From: Actinomycetota bacterium
GTDB lineage: Bacteria > Actinomycetota > Actinomycetes > S36-B12 > UBA10799
Assembly (NCBI GenBank): GCA_020637055.1
Contig: JACJWR010000004.1
Location: 124,001-188,000, forward strand
Reading direction: 5' to 3'
Length of the DNA stretch: 64,000 nt
Shown here in pieces: positions 34,981-45,780 of the stretch. The position numbers and the translations under genes are program-made. The notes beneath the pieces are model-generated. The model was given only the letters and a program-made list of their open reading frames with translations. It made no database searches and was not told the origin of the DNA. The first letter of the stretch is position 1, and every line of letters begins with the position of its first letter.

Positions 34981-35138
34981 CTGCGCTGCTCCTCTGTGCA
35001 TAGTCCGCGCGGTCGATGGTCTGTGGGCCTCCGACTTCCCGACACACCTCGGGGCGGCTCTCTGGAGCGACATTACCTGGCTTCGGGCCGTGTGGGAGAC
35101 TGGCCGGAATTGTCTGATCAACCTGAGAGGGGCCTCGC

Positions 35139-36317
<1,179 letters not shown>

Positions 36318-36344
36318 GGCGAAACCCAAGGAGGGACGACTGCA

Positions 36345-37301
36345 ATGTTCGCCGTGTACGCCGCTCGCCCCGAGCCGGCAGATCCGTTGGCCGCGCTGGT
36401 GGTCGGCGAACGACCCGACCCCGTAGTACCCGAAGGGTGGGTTCGGGTGAAAGTGGGGGCGGCCAGCATCAACCACCACGACCTTTGGACCCTGCGCGGC
36501 GTCGGAATCTCAGCGGAGCGTTTCCCGATGATCCTCGGCTGCGACGCCGCGGGCGTGACCGACGACGGTACTGAGGTCATCGTCCATTCGGTGATCGGCA
36601 GCGGGTCCGACGAGACGCTCGACCCGGCTCGCACCTTGCTCAGCGAGCGCCATCAGGGCACATTCGCGGACTACGTGGTGGTCCCCGAGCGAAATGTGGT
36701 GCCCCGCCCGGCGGAGTTGACCGAGGTTGAGGCGGCCTGCCTGCCCACGGCCTGGCTGACTGCGTACCGCATGCTCGTCACCCGGGGTCAACTGCAGTCC
36801 GGTGAGACGATCCTGGTGCAGGGGGTCGGCGGGGGAGTGTCGACGGCGTGCATCATGCTCGGCAAAGCACTCGGTCTTCGGGTGTGGGCCACCAGTCGCA
36901 GTCCCGAGAAACGCGAGCAGGCCCTAGCCATCGGCGCCGACGCGGTGTTCGAATCCGGTCAGCGACTGCCCGAGCGGGTGTCGGCGGTGATGGAGACCGT
37001 CGGCGCCGCCACCTGGGAACACTCGATCAAGTCGCTGGTGCCCGGCGGTCGGATCGTCATCAGCGGCGCGACGTCGGGTCCCAATCCGCCGGCGGACCTC
37101 ACCCGGATCTTCTTCAAGCAACTGTCCGTGATCGGTTCCACCATGGGCACCCGAAGCGAACTGGAGGACTTGATCGCACTCTGCGTGCGCACCGGACTGC
37201 GTCCGCTCGTCGATCAGGTGACGCCGATGACCGACGCCGCAGCGGCACTTGCGTTGGTGGCCTCAGGTGACATCTTCGGCAAGGTGGTCCTCACCCGGTA
37301 G
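36345..37301 (+). CDS. Zinc-type dehydrogenase/quinone-oxidoreductase-like protein (MDR family)
   Basis: 318 residues, AAGGAGG about 10 nt before the ATG. MDR fold: N-terminal GroES-like domain with ASINHHDLWTLRG and GCDAAGV, then a Rossmann NAD(P) domain with VQGVGGGVSTACIMLGKALG. Catalytic zinc ligands of alcohol dehydrogenases are absent (Asp/His pattern only, no structural Cys lobe), so quinone-oxidoreductase or enoyl-type reduction is likelier. Follows the malic enzyme gene on the same strand and may be co-transcribed. Confidence 0.87.
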   Translation: MFAVYAARPEPADPLAALVVGERPDPVVPEGWVRVKVGAASINHHDLWTLRGVGISAERFPMILGCDAAGVTDDGTEVIVHSVIGSGSDETLDPARTLLSERHQGTFADYVVVPERNVVPRPAELTEVEAACLPTAWLTAYRMLVTRGQLQSGETILVQGVGGGVSTACIMLGKALGLRVWATSRSPEKREQALAIGADAVFESGQRLPERVSAVMETVGAATWEHSIKSLVPGGRIVISGATSGPNPPADLTRIFFKQLSVIGSTMGTRSELEDLIALCVRTGLRPLVDQVTPMTDAAAALALVASGDIFGKVVLTR

Positions 37302-37315
37302 CCACCCGAGGAGAC

Positions 37316-37489
37316 TCATTCGTCGTCGTCAAGCCGTGCCAGCCAGGTGGCAATCCGCTCCACCGCCGCATCGTCGTCGGGGTGGAGATCCACGTAGATA
37401 CGCAGTTGTTCGCCGAGCCAACCCAAGGTGACCGACTCGTCGCCGCGGCGTCGCTCGAGTTCTTCCAGCCCGCGGTCGGTGTGGTACAC
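37316..37489 (-). CDS. Small conserved protein (DUF6104-like) downstream of kgd
   Basis: 57 residues from a GTG at 37489 (AGGAG within the kgd stop region, 6 nt upstream). Starts with YHTDRGLEELERRRGDE, continues LGWLGEQLRIYVDL, ends VERIATWLARLDDDE. This matches the short acidic protein found directly downstream of the 2-oxoglutarate enzyme in Streptomyces. Function unknown; the 8-nt gap to kgd and conservation of position suggest a linked role (inference). Confidence 0.8.
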   Translation of the reverse strand: MYHTDRGLEELERRRGDESVTLGWLGEQLRIYVDLHPDDDAAVERIATWLARLDDDE

Positions 37490-37497
37490 CCTCGCTC

Positions 37498-40400
37498 CTA
37501 GCCCAGCGCCTGATCGACCACTTCGGCCTGCTCGAGGTCGTGGGCCTTGTGTGAGCCGGTGGCGGGCGCCGCCGACGCCGGTCGGCTGGCCGCCACCATC
37601 GGACGGCCGTCGAGGAATTCCGGCAGGTTGATGGCGAGGAACTGGAAGGCACCTTGGTTCATCGGCTCTTCCTGGACCCACATGATCTGGGCCGACGCCG
37701 GGTACTGCGCCAAGGCGGCGGCAATCTCCTCGCCGGGCAGCGGGTAGTAGCGCTCGAGTCTCAGGATCGCGACGTCGTCGATACCGCGGGCTTCCCGCGC
37801 GGCAAGCAAGTCCCAGGTGACCTTGCCGGAGCACAGCACCACCTTGCGCACCTTCGCCGGATCCACCCCGCCGGAGTCGATGACCGGCTGGAAGTGCCCG
37901 CTGGTGAAGTCCTGCGCGCTCGAGACGGCTCTCTTGTTGCGCAGCATCGACTTCGGCGTGAAGACCACCAACGGCTTCTGATGCGGGGAGAGTGCCTGCC
38001 ACCGGAGCAGGTGGAAGAAGGACGCGGGCGTCGACGGCATCGCGACGGTCATGTTGTCCTGGGCGCAGAGTTGCAGGTAGCGCTCGATTCGTGCCGACGA
38101 GTGGTCCGGGCCCTGCCCCTCGTAGCCGTGCGGCAGCAGCATGACCACGCCAGAGGTCTGTTGCCATTTCTGCTCACCGCTGGAGAGGAACTCATCCATG
38201 ATCGTCTGGGCACCGTTGGCGAAGTCGCCGAATTGGGCCTCCCACAGGACCAGGGCTTCCGGTCGGGCCACGGAGTAGCCGTACTCGAATCCGAGGGCGG
38301 CGAACTCGCTGAGCATCGAATCGTAGACGTAGAACCGCCCTTGGTCGGGGGAGAGATTCTGCAGCGGTGCGTAGCCCTCCCCGGTGATTCGATCGACGAT
38401 GACCGCGTGCCGTTGGCCGAATGTTCCACGCCGGGAGTCTTGGCCGGCGAGCCGCACGGTGCGGCCCTCCATCAGCAGCGAACCGAAGGCAAGGGTCTCG
38501 CCCATCGCCCAGTCGACCGTGCCGTCCTCGATCATGCGCATGCGACGCTCGAGCTGTGGCCGCAGCCGATTGTGGACGGTCAGGTCCTCCGGCAGGGTGA
38601 CCTGGCCGGAAGCGATGTGTTTGAGCGTCTGCTCGGAGATCGCGGTGTCCACCAGGGCCGGGAATTCGGGACCCTCCGGTTCGACCTCCGGCTCGTCCAC
38701 CGGGTGTTTGATGTCGTCCCGGGTCTCGGCGAACACCCGCTCGAGTTGCCCCTGGAAATCGCGCAGCGCCTGCTCGGCCTCGTCCAGCGTGATGTCACCT
38801 CGACCGATCAGCGCTTCAGTGTAGATCTTGCGCACCGAACGTTTCTGGTCGATCAAGTTGTACATCAGCGGGTTCGTCAGCGACGGATCGTCGGCCTCGT
38901 TGTGCCCCCGACGGCGGTAGCACACGAGGTCGATCACGACGTCTTTGTTGAAGCGTTGCCGGAACTCGAAGGCCAGTTCGGCCGCCCGGACGCAGGCCTC
39001 GGGGTCGTCGCCGTTGACGTGCAGGATGGGTGCCTGGATCACCCTGGCGGCGTCTGTGGCATAGACGCTGGAGCGGCTGTGCGCAGGCGAAGTTGTGAAG
39101 CCCACCTGGTTGTTGACGATCAGGTGGATGGTGCCACCGGTGCGGTAGCCGCGGAGTTGGGACAGGTTCAGCGTCTCCGCGACGATCCCCTGGCCGGCGA
39201 AGGCGGCGTCCCCGTGCATCAGCAACGGCAGCACGGGATATTCCGAGCCCCGGTCGAGCATGTCCTGCTTGGCGCGCACGATGCCTTCGAGAACCGGGTC
39301 CACGGCCTCGAGGTGGGAGGGGTTCGCAGCGAGATACACCTTGGTGGACGTGCCGTCCGGCGCCTGGTAGACGCCTTCGCTGCCGAGGTGATACTTGACG
39401 TCGCCGGAGCCCTGCACGCTGTCTTCGTGGGCTGCGCCTTCGAACTCCTTGAAGATCTGCGCGTAGCTCTTCCCGGCGATGTTCGCCAGCACGTTGAGAC
39501 GGCCACGGTGCGGCATGCCGATGCACACCTCGACCATGTTGGCCTTGCAGGCTGCGTCGAGGATGGCGTCGAGAGCCGCGATCGTCGACTCGCCTCCCTC
39601 AAGGCTGAATCGCTTCTGGCCCACGTACTTGGTCTGCAGGAAGGTCTCGAAGGCCTCGGCGGCGTTGAGTCGGCGCAGGATCGAGAGTTGATCGTCGCGG
39701 CTAGGGCGCGAGAGCGGCACCTCGACCCGGTCCTGAATCCATCGCCGCTGCTCGGGGTCCTGGATGTGCATGTACTCCACGCCGAGGGTGCGGCAGTAGG
39801 AGTCGCGCAGCACTTTGAGGATGTCGCGCAACCGCATGAAGGCGGATCCGCCGAACCCGCCGGTGGCGAACTCGCGGTCGAGGTCCCAGAGGGTGAGTCC
39901 GTGGCTGGTGACGTCGAGGTCGGGGTGGCCGCGCTGCTTGTATTCCAGCGGATCGACGTCGGCCATCAGGTGCCCGCGCACCCGGTAGGCGTGGATCAGT
40001 TCCTGCACGCGAGCGGTCTTCGAGATCTCGGAATCGTGACTCAGCGCGATGTCCTGCGCCCACCTGATCGGCTCGTAGGGGATGCGCAGAGCGGAGAAGA
40101 TCTGGTGGTAGAAGTCGTCGGCGCCGAGCAGGAGTTGGTGCACTCGGCGCAGGAAGTCGCCGCTCTGGGCTCCTTGGATGATCCGGTGATCGTAGGTGGA
40201 GGTGAGGGTCAGCACCTTCGAGATGCCTTGCCGGGCGATCGTCTCCGGGGCCGCACCTTGCCACTCCGGCGGATACTCCATCGCGCCGACACCGATGATC
40301 GCGCCCTGACCGGCCATGAGGCGCGGCACCGAATGCTGGGTGCCGAGGGTGCCCGGATTCGTCAGGCTGATCGTCGTGCCGGCGAAGTCGTCCACCCCGA

Positions 40401-41082
40401 GGTCGCCCGCCCGTGCTCGCCGCACCACGTCTTCATAGGTCGACCAGAACTGGGCGAAGTCCATCGACTGGGCATCTTTGATGTTGGGGACGAGTAGTTG
40501 CCGGGTTCCGTCCGGTTTCTGCAGATCGATCGCCAGGCCCAGGTTCACCTGGTCGTAGATGATGACGCCGGGTTTGCCGTTGCTCTCTTCGATGTAGGCG
40601 GCATTCATCGCAGGCATCTGCGCCAGCGCCTTGACCAGCGCGAAGCCGATGATGTGGGTGAAACTGATCTTCCCGCCCCGGCCCCGGCTGAGGGCGTTGT
40701 TGATCACGATGCGGTTGTCGACGAGCAACTTGGCCGGCACCGTACGCACAGAGGTGGCCGTCGGTACGGTCAGACTCTGTTCCATGTTGGCCACCACGCG
40801 GGCGGCCGGACCGCGCAGCGTCCGTTCGGTGCCCGCGGTCGGGTTGCGCGGTGTCGCCGCGGGCTTGGGTGCCACCGGCTGCGGCATCGGTGCCACCGCA
40901 GTCGTGCCGATGGGGCTGTGGATGCCATTCTCGCCCGGTTGGTAGTCCGCGAAGAAGTCCCACCAAGCGGGGTCGACCGAATTTCGGTCGGCCTTGTATT
41001 GCTCGTAGATCTCGTCCACGAGCCACTCGTTGGGGCCCATTGCCTTGTCGGTGGTGTCGGTGCCGTGCTGATCGGTCGTCAC
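37498..41082 (-). CDS. kgd: Multifunctional 2-oxoglutarate metabolism enzyme Kgd (E1 with fused E2-type domain)
   Basis: 1194 residues. N-terminal E1o segment ([22 protein letters not shown]), Pro/Ala linker, succinyltransferase domain (~100-330) with [16 protein letters not shown] (the catalytic His-Arg motif), then the TPP-dependent E1 (~360-1190) with [23 protein letters not shown] (TPP region) and a C-terminal transketolase fold. No lipoyl domain, as in the actinobacterial type (mycobacterial Kgd, corynebacterial OdhA). It decarboxylates 2-oxoglutarate and, with E2p/E3, makes succinyl-CoA. GarA regulates such enzymes in relatives; none is here. Large ORFs on the opposite strand are shadows. 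Confidence 0.96.
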   Translation of the reverse strand: MTTDQHGTDTTDKAMGPNEWLVDEIYEQYKADRNSVDPAWWDFFADYQPGENGIHSPIGTTAVAPMPQPVAPKPAATPRNPTAGTERTLRGPAARVVANMEQSLTVPTATSVRTVPAKLLVDNRIVINNALSRGRGGKISFTHIIGFALVKALAQMPAMNAAYIEESNGKPGVIIYDQVNLGLAIDLQKPDGTRQLLVPNIKDAQSMDFAQFWSTYEDVVRRARAGDLGVDDFAGTTISLTNPGTLGTQHSVPRLMAGQGAIIGVGAMEYPPEWQGAAPETIARQGISKVLTLTSTYDHRIIQGAQSGDFLRRVHQLLLGADDFYHQIFSALRIPYEPIRWAQDIALSHDSEISKTARVQELIHAYRVRGHLMADVDPLEYKQRGHPDLDVTSHGLTLWDLDREFATGGFGGSAFMRLRDILKVLRDSYCRTLGVEYMHIQDPEQRRWIQDRVEVPLSRPSRDDQLSILRRLNAAEAFETFLQTKYVGQKRFSLEGGESTIAALDAILDAACKANMVEVCIGMPHRGRLNVLANIAGKSYAQIFKEFEGAAHEDSVQGSGDVKYHLGSEGVYQAPDGTSTKVYLAANPSHLEAVDPVLEGIVRAKQDMLDRGSEYPVLPLLMHGDAAFAGQGIVAETLNLSQLRGYRTGGTIHLIVNNQVGFTTSPAHSRSSVYATDAARVIQAPILHVNGDDPEACVRAAELAFEFRQRFNKDVVIDLVCYRRRGHNEADDPSLTNPLMYNLIDQKRSVRKIYTEALIGRGDITLDEAEQALRDFQGQLERVFAETRDDIKHPVDEPEVEPEGPEFPALVDTAISEQTLKHIASGQVTLPEDLTVHNRLRPQLERRMRMIEDGTVDWAMGETLAFGSLLMEGRTVRLAGQDSRRGTFGQRHAVIVDRITGEGYAPLQNLSPDQGRFYVYDSMLSEFAALGFEYGYSVARPEALVLWEAQFGDFANGAQTIMDEFLSSGEQKWQQTSGVVMLLPHGYEGQGPDHSSARIERYLQLCAQDNMTVAMPSTPASFFHLLRWQALSPHQKPLVVFTPKSMLRNKRAVSSAQDFTSGHFQPVIDSGGVDPAKVRKVVLCSGKVTWDLLAAREARGIDDVAILRLERYYPLPGEEIAAALAQYPASAQIMWVQEEPMNQGAFQFLAINLPEFLDGRPMVAASRPASAAPATGSHKAHDLEQAEVVDQALG

Positions 41083-41209
41083 AGGTGTCCCTCGGAATCT
41101 AGCGACGGGTGCCGTTCAAGGGTAACCTGCGGCGCCTGGGTTGGCGGTCTACGGCGCTGCGGATCGTCGACGAACGGTGTGACCTTCGCGACGAAGCACG
41201 CTCTGCTGG

Positions 41210-42376
41210 CTAGAGACCGAGGGTGCGGGCGATCACCAGTTGTTGAATACCCGACGCGCCCTCGACCACCCGGAGCATCCGAAGGTGGCGCAGCACCCGT
41301 TCGATCGGACCTTCCCGCAGCAGGCCCATGCCGCCGAACGTCTGCAGGCACCGGTCGGCCACGGTGTAGGCGCGTTCCGTGGTGTAGTACTTCACGATCG
41401 AGGCGTCGAGCATGGCGTTCTCGCCGGCATCCACACTCCAGGCGAGGTGATAGACCAACCAGCGCATGGCTTCGATCTCGGCTTTGGACTCGGCCAGCGG
41501 GAAGGACACGCCCTGGAACTTCGCGAGCGGTTTGCCGAACGCGGTTCGCGACCCCGCGTGGGCCACCGCCGCATCCAGGCTGAACTCGGCCAGCCCCAGC
41601 GCCTGGGCGCCGATATAGGCGCGACCGGCGTTGAGGAATGTCATGGCCAGGAAAAATCCGGCGCCCACGTCGCCCAGCACGTGATCGTCCGGCACCCACG
41701 AGTCCTCGAAGAACAGTTCACTGGGATGGCTGTCCGAGATGTTGTACTGCACCGGGCCGCGGCGGAACTGGTCGGCCGGGACCAGGAAGGCCGTGATGCC
41801 GCCAGCCGCGCGCTTCTGGTCGTCCGTGACGGCGAAAACCACCGCAACATCGGCCTTGTCCCCGTTGGTGATGTAGTGCTTGTGGCCGTTGATGCGCCAG
41901 CCGTCGCCGTCGCGCACGGCCGACGTGCGGATCGCCTGGGCGTCGGAACCCGCCTCCGGTTCGGTCAGGGCGAAGCACATCGTCGACTCGCCGGCGACGA
42001 TCGGGCGCACGTAGGTGTCGTGCAGGCTCTCCGGCAAGGCCAGCAGCAGCGGGCTGGGACCACTCGGATTCGGCGGCGCCACTGCCAGCATCGCGAGTCG
42101 CATCCCGCTGTGCGCCGCGTCCTCCACCAGCAAGGTCATGCCGAGGGTGCTCAGTCCTTGGCCCCCGACCGACTCCGGCATGTGGGCGGCGTAGAAGCCC
42201 TCGGCAGCAGCCCGCCGGGTGACCTCGGCTGCCGCTTCGGCCAACACCTCGCGGTCGGCCGAATAGGACCAGAACTGGGGCTGCAACTGCTCCTCCAACG
42301 GTCGCACCTCGCGCTCGAGGAAGGAGGCGAAGGAGGCACGCAGTTGGGTCAGTTCGCTGGGTATCGAGAAATCCAT
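41210..42376 (-). CDS. Acyl-CoA dehydrogenase
   Basis: 388 residues from the ATG at 42376 (MDFSIPSE); an in-frame ATG 18 nt earlier has no better site. Complete FAD-dependent acyl-CoA dehydrogenase fold: CFALTEPEAGSD (flavin region), RINGHKHYITNGDKAD, AGRAYIGAQALGLAEFSLD, and the catalytic Glu in RVVEGASGIQQLVIAR near the C-terminus. Catalyses alpha,beta-dehydrogenation of acyl-CoAs, electrons going to ETF. Chain-length preference not inferable. Stands alone between kgd and the CbiX-like gene. Confidence 0.93.
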   Translation of the reverse strand: MDFSIPSELTQLRASFASFLEREVRPLEEQLQPQFWSYSADREVLAEAAAEVTRRAAAEGFYAAHMPESVGGQGLSTLGMTLLVEDAAHSGMRLAMLAVAPPNPSGPSPLLLALPESLHDTYVRPIVAGESTMCFALTEPEAGSDAQAIRTSAVRDGDGWRINGHKHYITNGDKADVAVVFAVTDDQKRAAGGITAFLVPADQFRRGPVQYNISDSHPSELFFEDSWVPDDHVLGDVGAGFFLAMTFLNAGRAYIGAQALGLAEFSLDAAVAHAGSRTAFGKPLAKFQGVSFPLAESKAEIEAMRWLVYHLAWSVDAGENAMLDASIVKYYTTERAYTVADRCLQTFGGMGLLREGPIERVLRHLRMLRVVEGASGIQQLVIARTLGL

Positions 42377-42427
42377 AGCCAGATAGTGCCCCATCGGTTG
42401 AACTTGGCAGCCGCGGACGCGGCGGAG

Positions 42428-43171
42428 TCAGGCGCGGCGGGCGTGGAGGACGCGTCGATAGATCAGTGCGGTGAGCGCTTCGGAGGCGTGGAACGACACG
42501 TTGGCCATGTCGACGCCGTGTTCGGCGGCGCACTTGGCCACCCGGTCGGCGAAGGGACCGGGCGCCACCACCAACGGAACCAGCAGCGAACTTCGGCCCG
42601 GGTCCGGTTCCAACACGCCCGCCAGCTCGCAGTCGGTGCCGTTGGTGGGCAGCGAGTGGACCCGCCCGTCCTGCCATCCGGCGGCAGCGATCAGATCGAG
42701 GTGCTTCTCAAGTTCTGGTGCGGCGGCGCGTTCGGCGAAGGGGAGCACCAGCACGATGCGGGTGCTCGGATCGGGTAGGCGCTCGGAGTGGTTGAGGGAC
42801 TCGATCACGGTGGTGATGATCTCGGGGGCACCCCCCAGCGGTTCCGTGACCCGGAACGACATGCTGCGGCGGCGGGATCCCGAGGCGCTGCGCGATGGAG
42901 GTTCGGAGTAGTTGAACTCGTGTCGGGTCAGCGTCAGTGGAACCACCACGATCTCGCGGGCACCTTTCGCGTGCAGATCCGCCAGCGGCGCATCGAGGTG
43001 CAGCGTGCCGCGTTGCACCTGACCCGCTGCGGCCGGGCAGCCGAGTCGGTGGGAGACGCGGCGGGAAAGCAGGTCGATGGCAGCTCGCTGCCGCGCGTCC
43101 ACCGAATGCGGCACCGCCAAGATCACGCCTTGCCCGTCGGTGGCCATGGGAAGTGGTCTCGTCCGTCTCAT
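42428..43171 (-). CDS. CbiX/sirohydrochlorin-chelatase-like protein
   Basis: 247 residues. The first ~120 have the CbiX pattern: VILAVPHSVDARQRAAIDLL, VQRGTLHLDAPLADLHAKGAREIVVVPLTLTRHE (quoted in parts), with a His in the position usual for metal entry. The second half (RIVLVLPFAERAAAPELEKH, SLLVPLVVAPGPFADRVAKC) repeats the fold, as in two-domain chelatases. The classic HGS start is VPHSV here, so activity as a Co or Fe chelatase is uncertain. No cobalamin or sirohaem genes nearby. Start at the ATG at 43171 (AGGGGG 9 nt upstream). Confidence 0.65.
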   Translation of the reverse strand: MRRTRPLPMATDGQGVILAVPHSVDARQRAAIDLLSRRVSHRLGCPAAAGQVQRGTLHLDAPLADLHAKGAREIVVVPLTLTRHEFNYSEPPSRSASGSRRRSMSFRVTEPLGGAPEIITTVIESLNHSERLPDPSTRIVLVLPFAERAAAPELEKHLDLIAAAGWQDGRVHSLPTNGTDCELAGVLEPDPGRSSLLVPLVVAPGPFADRVAKCAAEHGVDMANVSFHASEALTALIYRRVLHARRA

Positions 43172-43429
43172 TCTGAAATCCCCCTTGTTGCCGGTTGGTG
43201 GGTCGGTCGATCGTTCCGGACCACCAGCACCGATGAAGCGGGGAGTGGGAGGCAGGACGGGTACCCATTCCTACCGACCACCCTGGTACTCGGCCGTCCT
43301 GAATCGTCAGCGGGGTCATTGTCATTCGATTGCCCGACATCCGCCACTCGGCTGCGATAGTGTCCGCGTGTCGCACCCAAATGACCGTAGGTAACCCCAC
43401 GGCCGCTTACGTACACCTGGAGGCATCCG
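43172..43429. other. 258-bp divergent intergenic region, CbiX-like / sugar porter
   Basis: The longest gene-free stretch in the window. It must hold promoters in both directions but shows no strong repeat, hairpin or -10/-35 pair I would defend. A 5-bp dyad (TGCGA...TCGCA) near 43350 is too weak to call. The rightward gene has CTGGAGG 7 nt before its ATG. Confidence 0.5.
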
Positions 43430-44980
43430 ATGCAGGGTCCGGTTTCGGTCGATAATTCAGAACCCAAGGAGAAGGAACCGGTCCACACCGGCCGGGTCAT
43501 CACCATCTCGGTGATCGCGGCGCTGGGCGGATTCCTGTTCGGCTACGACAGTTCGGTCATCAACGGGGCCAACAAAGCGGTCTTCTACGAGTTCGAGATC
43601 GCCAACAAGGGCATGCAGGGTTTCGCGGTGGCGATCGCCCTGCTCGGGTCCGCACTCGGAGCGTTCGTCGGTGGCCGGTTGGCCGACAAGTACGGGCGGA
43701 AGAAGGTCATGGTCGTCGCCGCGATCATGTTCCTCCTCGCCGGTATCGGCCAGGCGATTCCCTTCGCGCTGGCCGACTTCATGTTCTGGCGGGTGATCGG
43801 CGGTTTCGCCATCGGCCTGGCGGCGGTCGTCTCGCCCATGTACATCTCCGAAGTCGCCCCCGCCCATCTGCGCGGACGGTTGTCGTCGCTGTTCCAGTTG
43901 GCGATCGTGGTGGGCATCTTCGCCACGCAGTTGGTCAACCAGGTCATCATCAACCTGACACCGACCGAGATCGAGAAGCAGGTGATCAACCCGGAGGTGC
44001 CTCCGGTCCAGGCCAACAACGAACTTGCATTCGGACTCGAAGCCTGGCAGTGGATGTTCTTGGCCATGGTGGTTCCGGCGGTGCTCTACTGGGTGCTCTC
44101 GCTGACGGTGCCGGAGTCCCCGCGCTACCTGGTGGCACGTGGCAAGGAAGACCAGGCCAAGTCGGTCCTCGAGCAGATCTACGTCAACGACGTCACGCCC
44201 AAGGTGCAGTCGATCCACGCCTCGCTCGAGGGCGAGCACAAGATGTCGATGTCGGACATCAAAGGCCCGCGACTCGGACTGCTGCCGATCGTCTGGGTCG
44301 GAATCATCCTCGCGGTACTCCAGCAGTTCGTCGGCATCAACGCGGTGTTCTACTACTCGAACCTGATCTGGGGTGCGGTCGGATTCGACGAAAGTCGGGC
44401 GTTCTTCACCTCGACCATCATCAGTCTGGTGAATGTGATCTTCACCTTCGTGGCGATCGCGTTCATCGATCGACTCGGTCGCAAACCGCTGCTCTTGATC
44501 GGTTCGGTGGGTATGTTCTTGACCCTCGGCCTGCTCACGATCGTGTTCACCACTGCCGAGAAGTGCACCCAAGCCCTCATCGATGCCGGTGGGGTCGAGG
44601 CGTGCACCCAGGTCTCGGAGATCAACAACCCGCTGCTGACGGATACGACCGGCTGGATCGCGGTCATCTCGCTCAACACCTACGTGGCGTTCTTCGCCGC
44701 AACGTGGGGCCCGATCTTGTGGGTCATGCTCGGCGAGATGTTCTCGAACCGGATTCGTGCCGCTGCGATGTCCATCGGTGTGATGTCCAACTGGATCGCC
44801 AACTTCATCGTGTCCGAGTCGTTCCCGGGGCTGGTGGGTATCTCGCTCGGCCTCGCCTACGGACTGTTCACACTCGGTGCCCTCATCTCCTTCTTCTACG
44901 TGCTGCGCTACGTGAAGGAAACGAAGGGTGTGGCGCTCGAGGATATGGAGAAACTCGAAGGAATCGAAGTGAGGTCCTAG
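43430..44980 (+). CDS. Sugar porter, MFS family (GLUT/XylE type)
   Basis: 516 residues, 12 predicted membrane helices. Sugar-porter signatures: GGFLFGYDSSVINGA in helix 1, GGRLADKYGRKK between helices 2 and 3, RVIGGFAIGLAAVVSPMYISEVAPAHLRGR (quoted in parts: GGFAIGLAAVVSPMYI; SEVAPAHLRGRL), PESPRYLVARGK, QQFVGINAVFYYSNLIW and DRLGRKPLL. Imports a hexose, pentose or polyol by proton symport or facilitation. An unusually long loop between helices 5 and 6 (~TPTEIEKQVINPEVPPVQ) is extracellular. The specific sugar is unknown. Confidence 0.93.
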   Translation: MQGPVSVDNSEPKEKEPVHTGRVITISVIAALGGFLFGYDSSVINGANKAVFYEFEIANKGMQGFAVAIALLGSALGAFVGGRLADKYGRKKVMVVAAIMFLLAGIGQAIPFALADFMFWRVIGGFAIGLAAVVSPMYISEVAPAHLRGRLSSLFQLAIVVGIFATQLVNQVIINLTPTEIEKQVINPEVPPVQANNELAFGLEAWQWMFLAMVVPAVLYWVLSLTVPESPRYLVARGKEDQAKSVLEQIYVNDVTPKVQSIHASLEGEHKMSMSDIKGPRLGLLPIVWVGIILAVLQQFVGINAVFYYSNLIWGAVGFDESRAFFTSTIISLVNVIFTFVAIAFIDRLGRKPLLLIGSVGMFLTLGLLTIVFTTAEKCTQALIDAGGVEACTQVSEINNPLLTDTTGWIAVISLNTYVAFFAATWGPILWVMLGEMFSNRIRAAAMSIGVMSNWIANFIVSESFPGLVGISLGLAYGLFTLGALISFFYVLRYVKETKGVALEDMEKLEGIEVRS

Positions 44981-44992
44981 CTCGGACTCGAC

Positions 44993-45724
44993 GTGAATGG
45001 CCGCGTCGGCTCCCCCTCCTCGGCAGTCCTGCTGCCGGCACTGGGGGAGCCGACGTCGTCGTTGTCGGGCCTGGCCGCACGGCTCCGGGCGGCCGGTTGG
45101 GTATCCGAGACCATCGGCCGGCAGCCGCGCCGCAACCTGGCCGACCACGTCGCTGACCTCCACTCGGCGTGGGAACGATGCTCGACGCCTGCTCCCCGGT
45201 TGCTGGTCGGCGCGTCCTACGGCGGCATGGTGGCCGCGAGCTTCGCCCAGGAGATCGGCGCGTCGGAGCTCGCCGGTGTCGTCCTCCTGGACGTTCCCCA
45301 CCCGCTGAGCCATCGAGCGATCACGGCTGCGGTCGGTCGACGAGCCGCGGTCGAGCTGCCGAATCCGGAGGGGGTGGACCTCGCAGATGCGTTGACCTCG
45401 ATGGCCGGGGTGGAGGTTCCCGGATCACTGGGTCGGCTACCGCTGCTGGTCCTCTCCCGTGGGGCCAACACGTGGCCCGGGCGCGATCCGGATCTGCCGA
45501 TGGCCGACCGGGTGTGGCTCGCACATCAGCGGCTCCACACCCTGATGTCCGCCGACGCCGCCTTCTCCACACTGCACGGGGTGGGACACGACATGGCGCA
45601 GACCCACCCCGCCGCAGTGGTGGACGAGGTGATGCGCTGGTGGGGCCGATCGGTAGCGGCTGCTCACCCGACGAGTACCGCACCTGGGGATATCTTGGCC
45701 CCTACACCTCGAGGTCTGCGATAG
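44993..45724 (+). CDS. Alpha/beta hydrolase fold protein
   Basis: 243 residues, GTG at 44993, 12 nt after the sugar porter. Alpha/beta hydrolase: nucleophile elbow VGASYGGM (G-x-S-x-G, ~80), central sheet and cap region, and a C-terminal His in HGVGHDMAQTHP that would complete the triad; the acid is probably Asp in GRDPDLP. Small cytoplasmic esterase or lactonase; substrate unknown. Proximity to the sugar porter suggests co-transcription. Confidence 0.83.
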   Translation: MNGRVGSPSSAVLLPALGEPTSSLSGLAARLRAAGWVSETIGRQPRRNLADHVADLHSAWERCSTPAPRLLVGASYGGMVAASFAQEIGASELAGVVLLDVPHPLSHRAITAAVGRRAAVELPNPEGVDLADALTSMAGVEVPGSLGRLPLLVLSRGANTWPGRDPDLPMADRVWLAHQRLHTLMSADAAFSTLHGVGHDMAQTHPAAVVDEVMRWWGRSVAAAHPTSTAPGDILAPTPRGLR

Positions 45725-45780
45725 CGTGTGGTGGTGGCCGCTTGAGGTCCGCTCGCAGCACGACGTGAGGAGACACCGGC

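Noticed and set aside
34981..35138. SigF-dependent promoter of the anti-sigma/sigF operon
   Set aside because: I looked for GTTT-N15-17-GGGTA on the leftward strand and found no acceptable match.
37654..40497. 947-codon open frame opposite kgd
   Set aside because: It mirrors the codons of Kgd on the other strand, has no domain or signal, and kgd shows full homology in its own frame.
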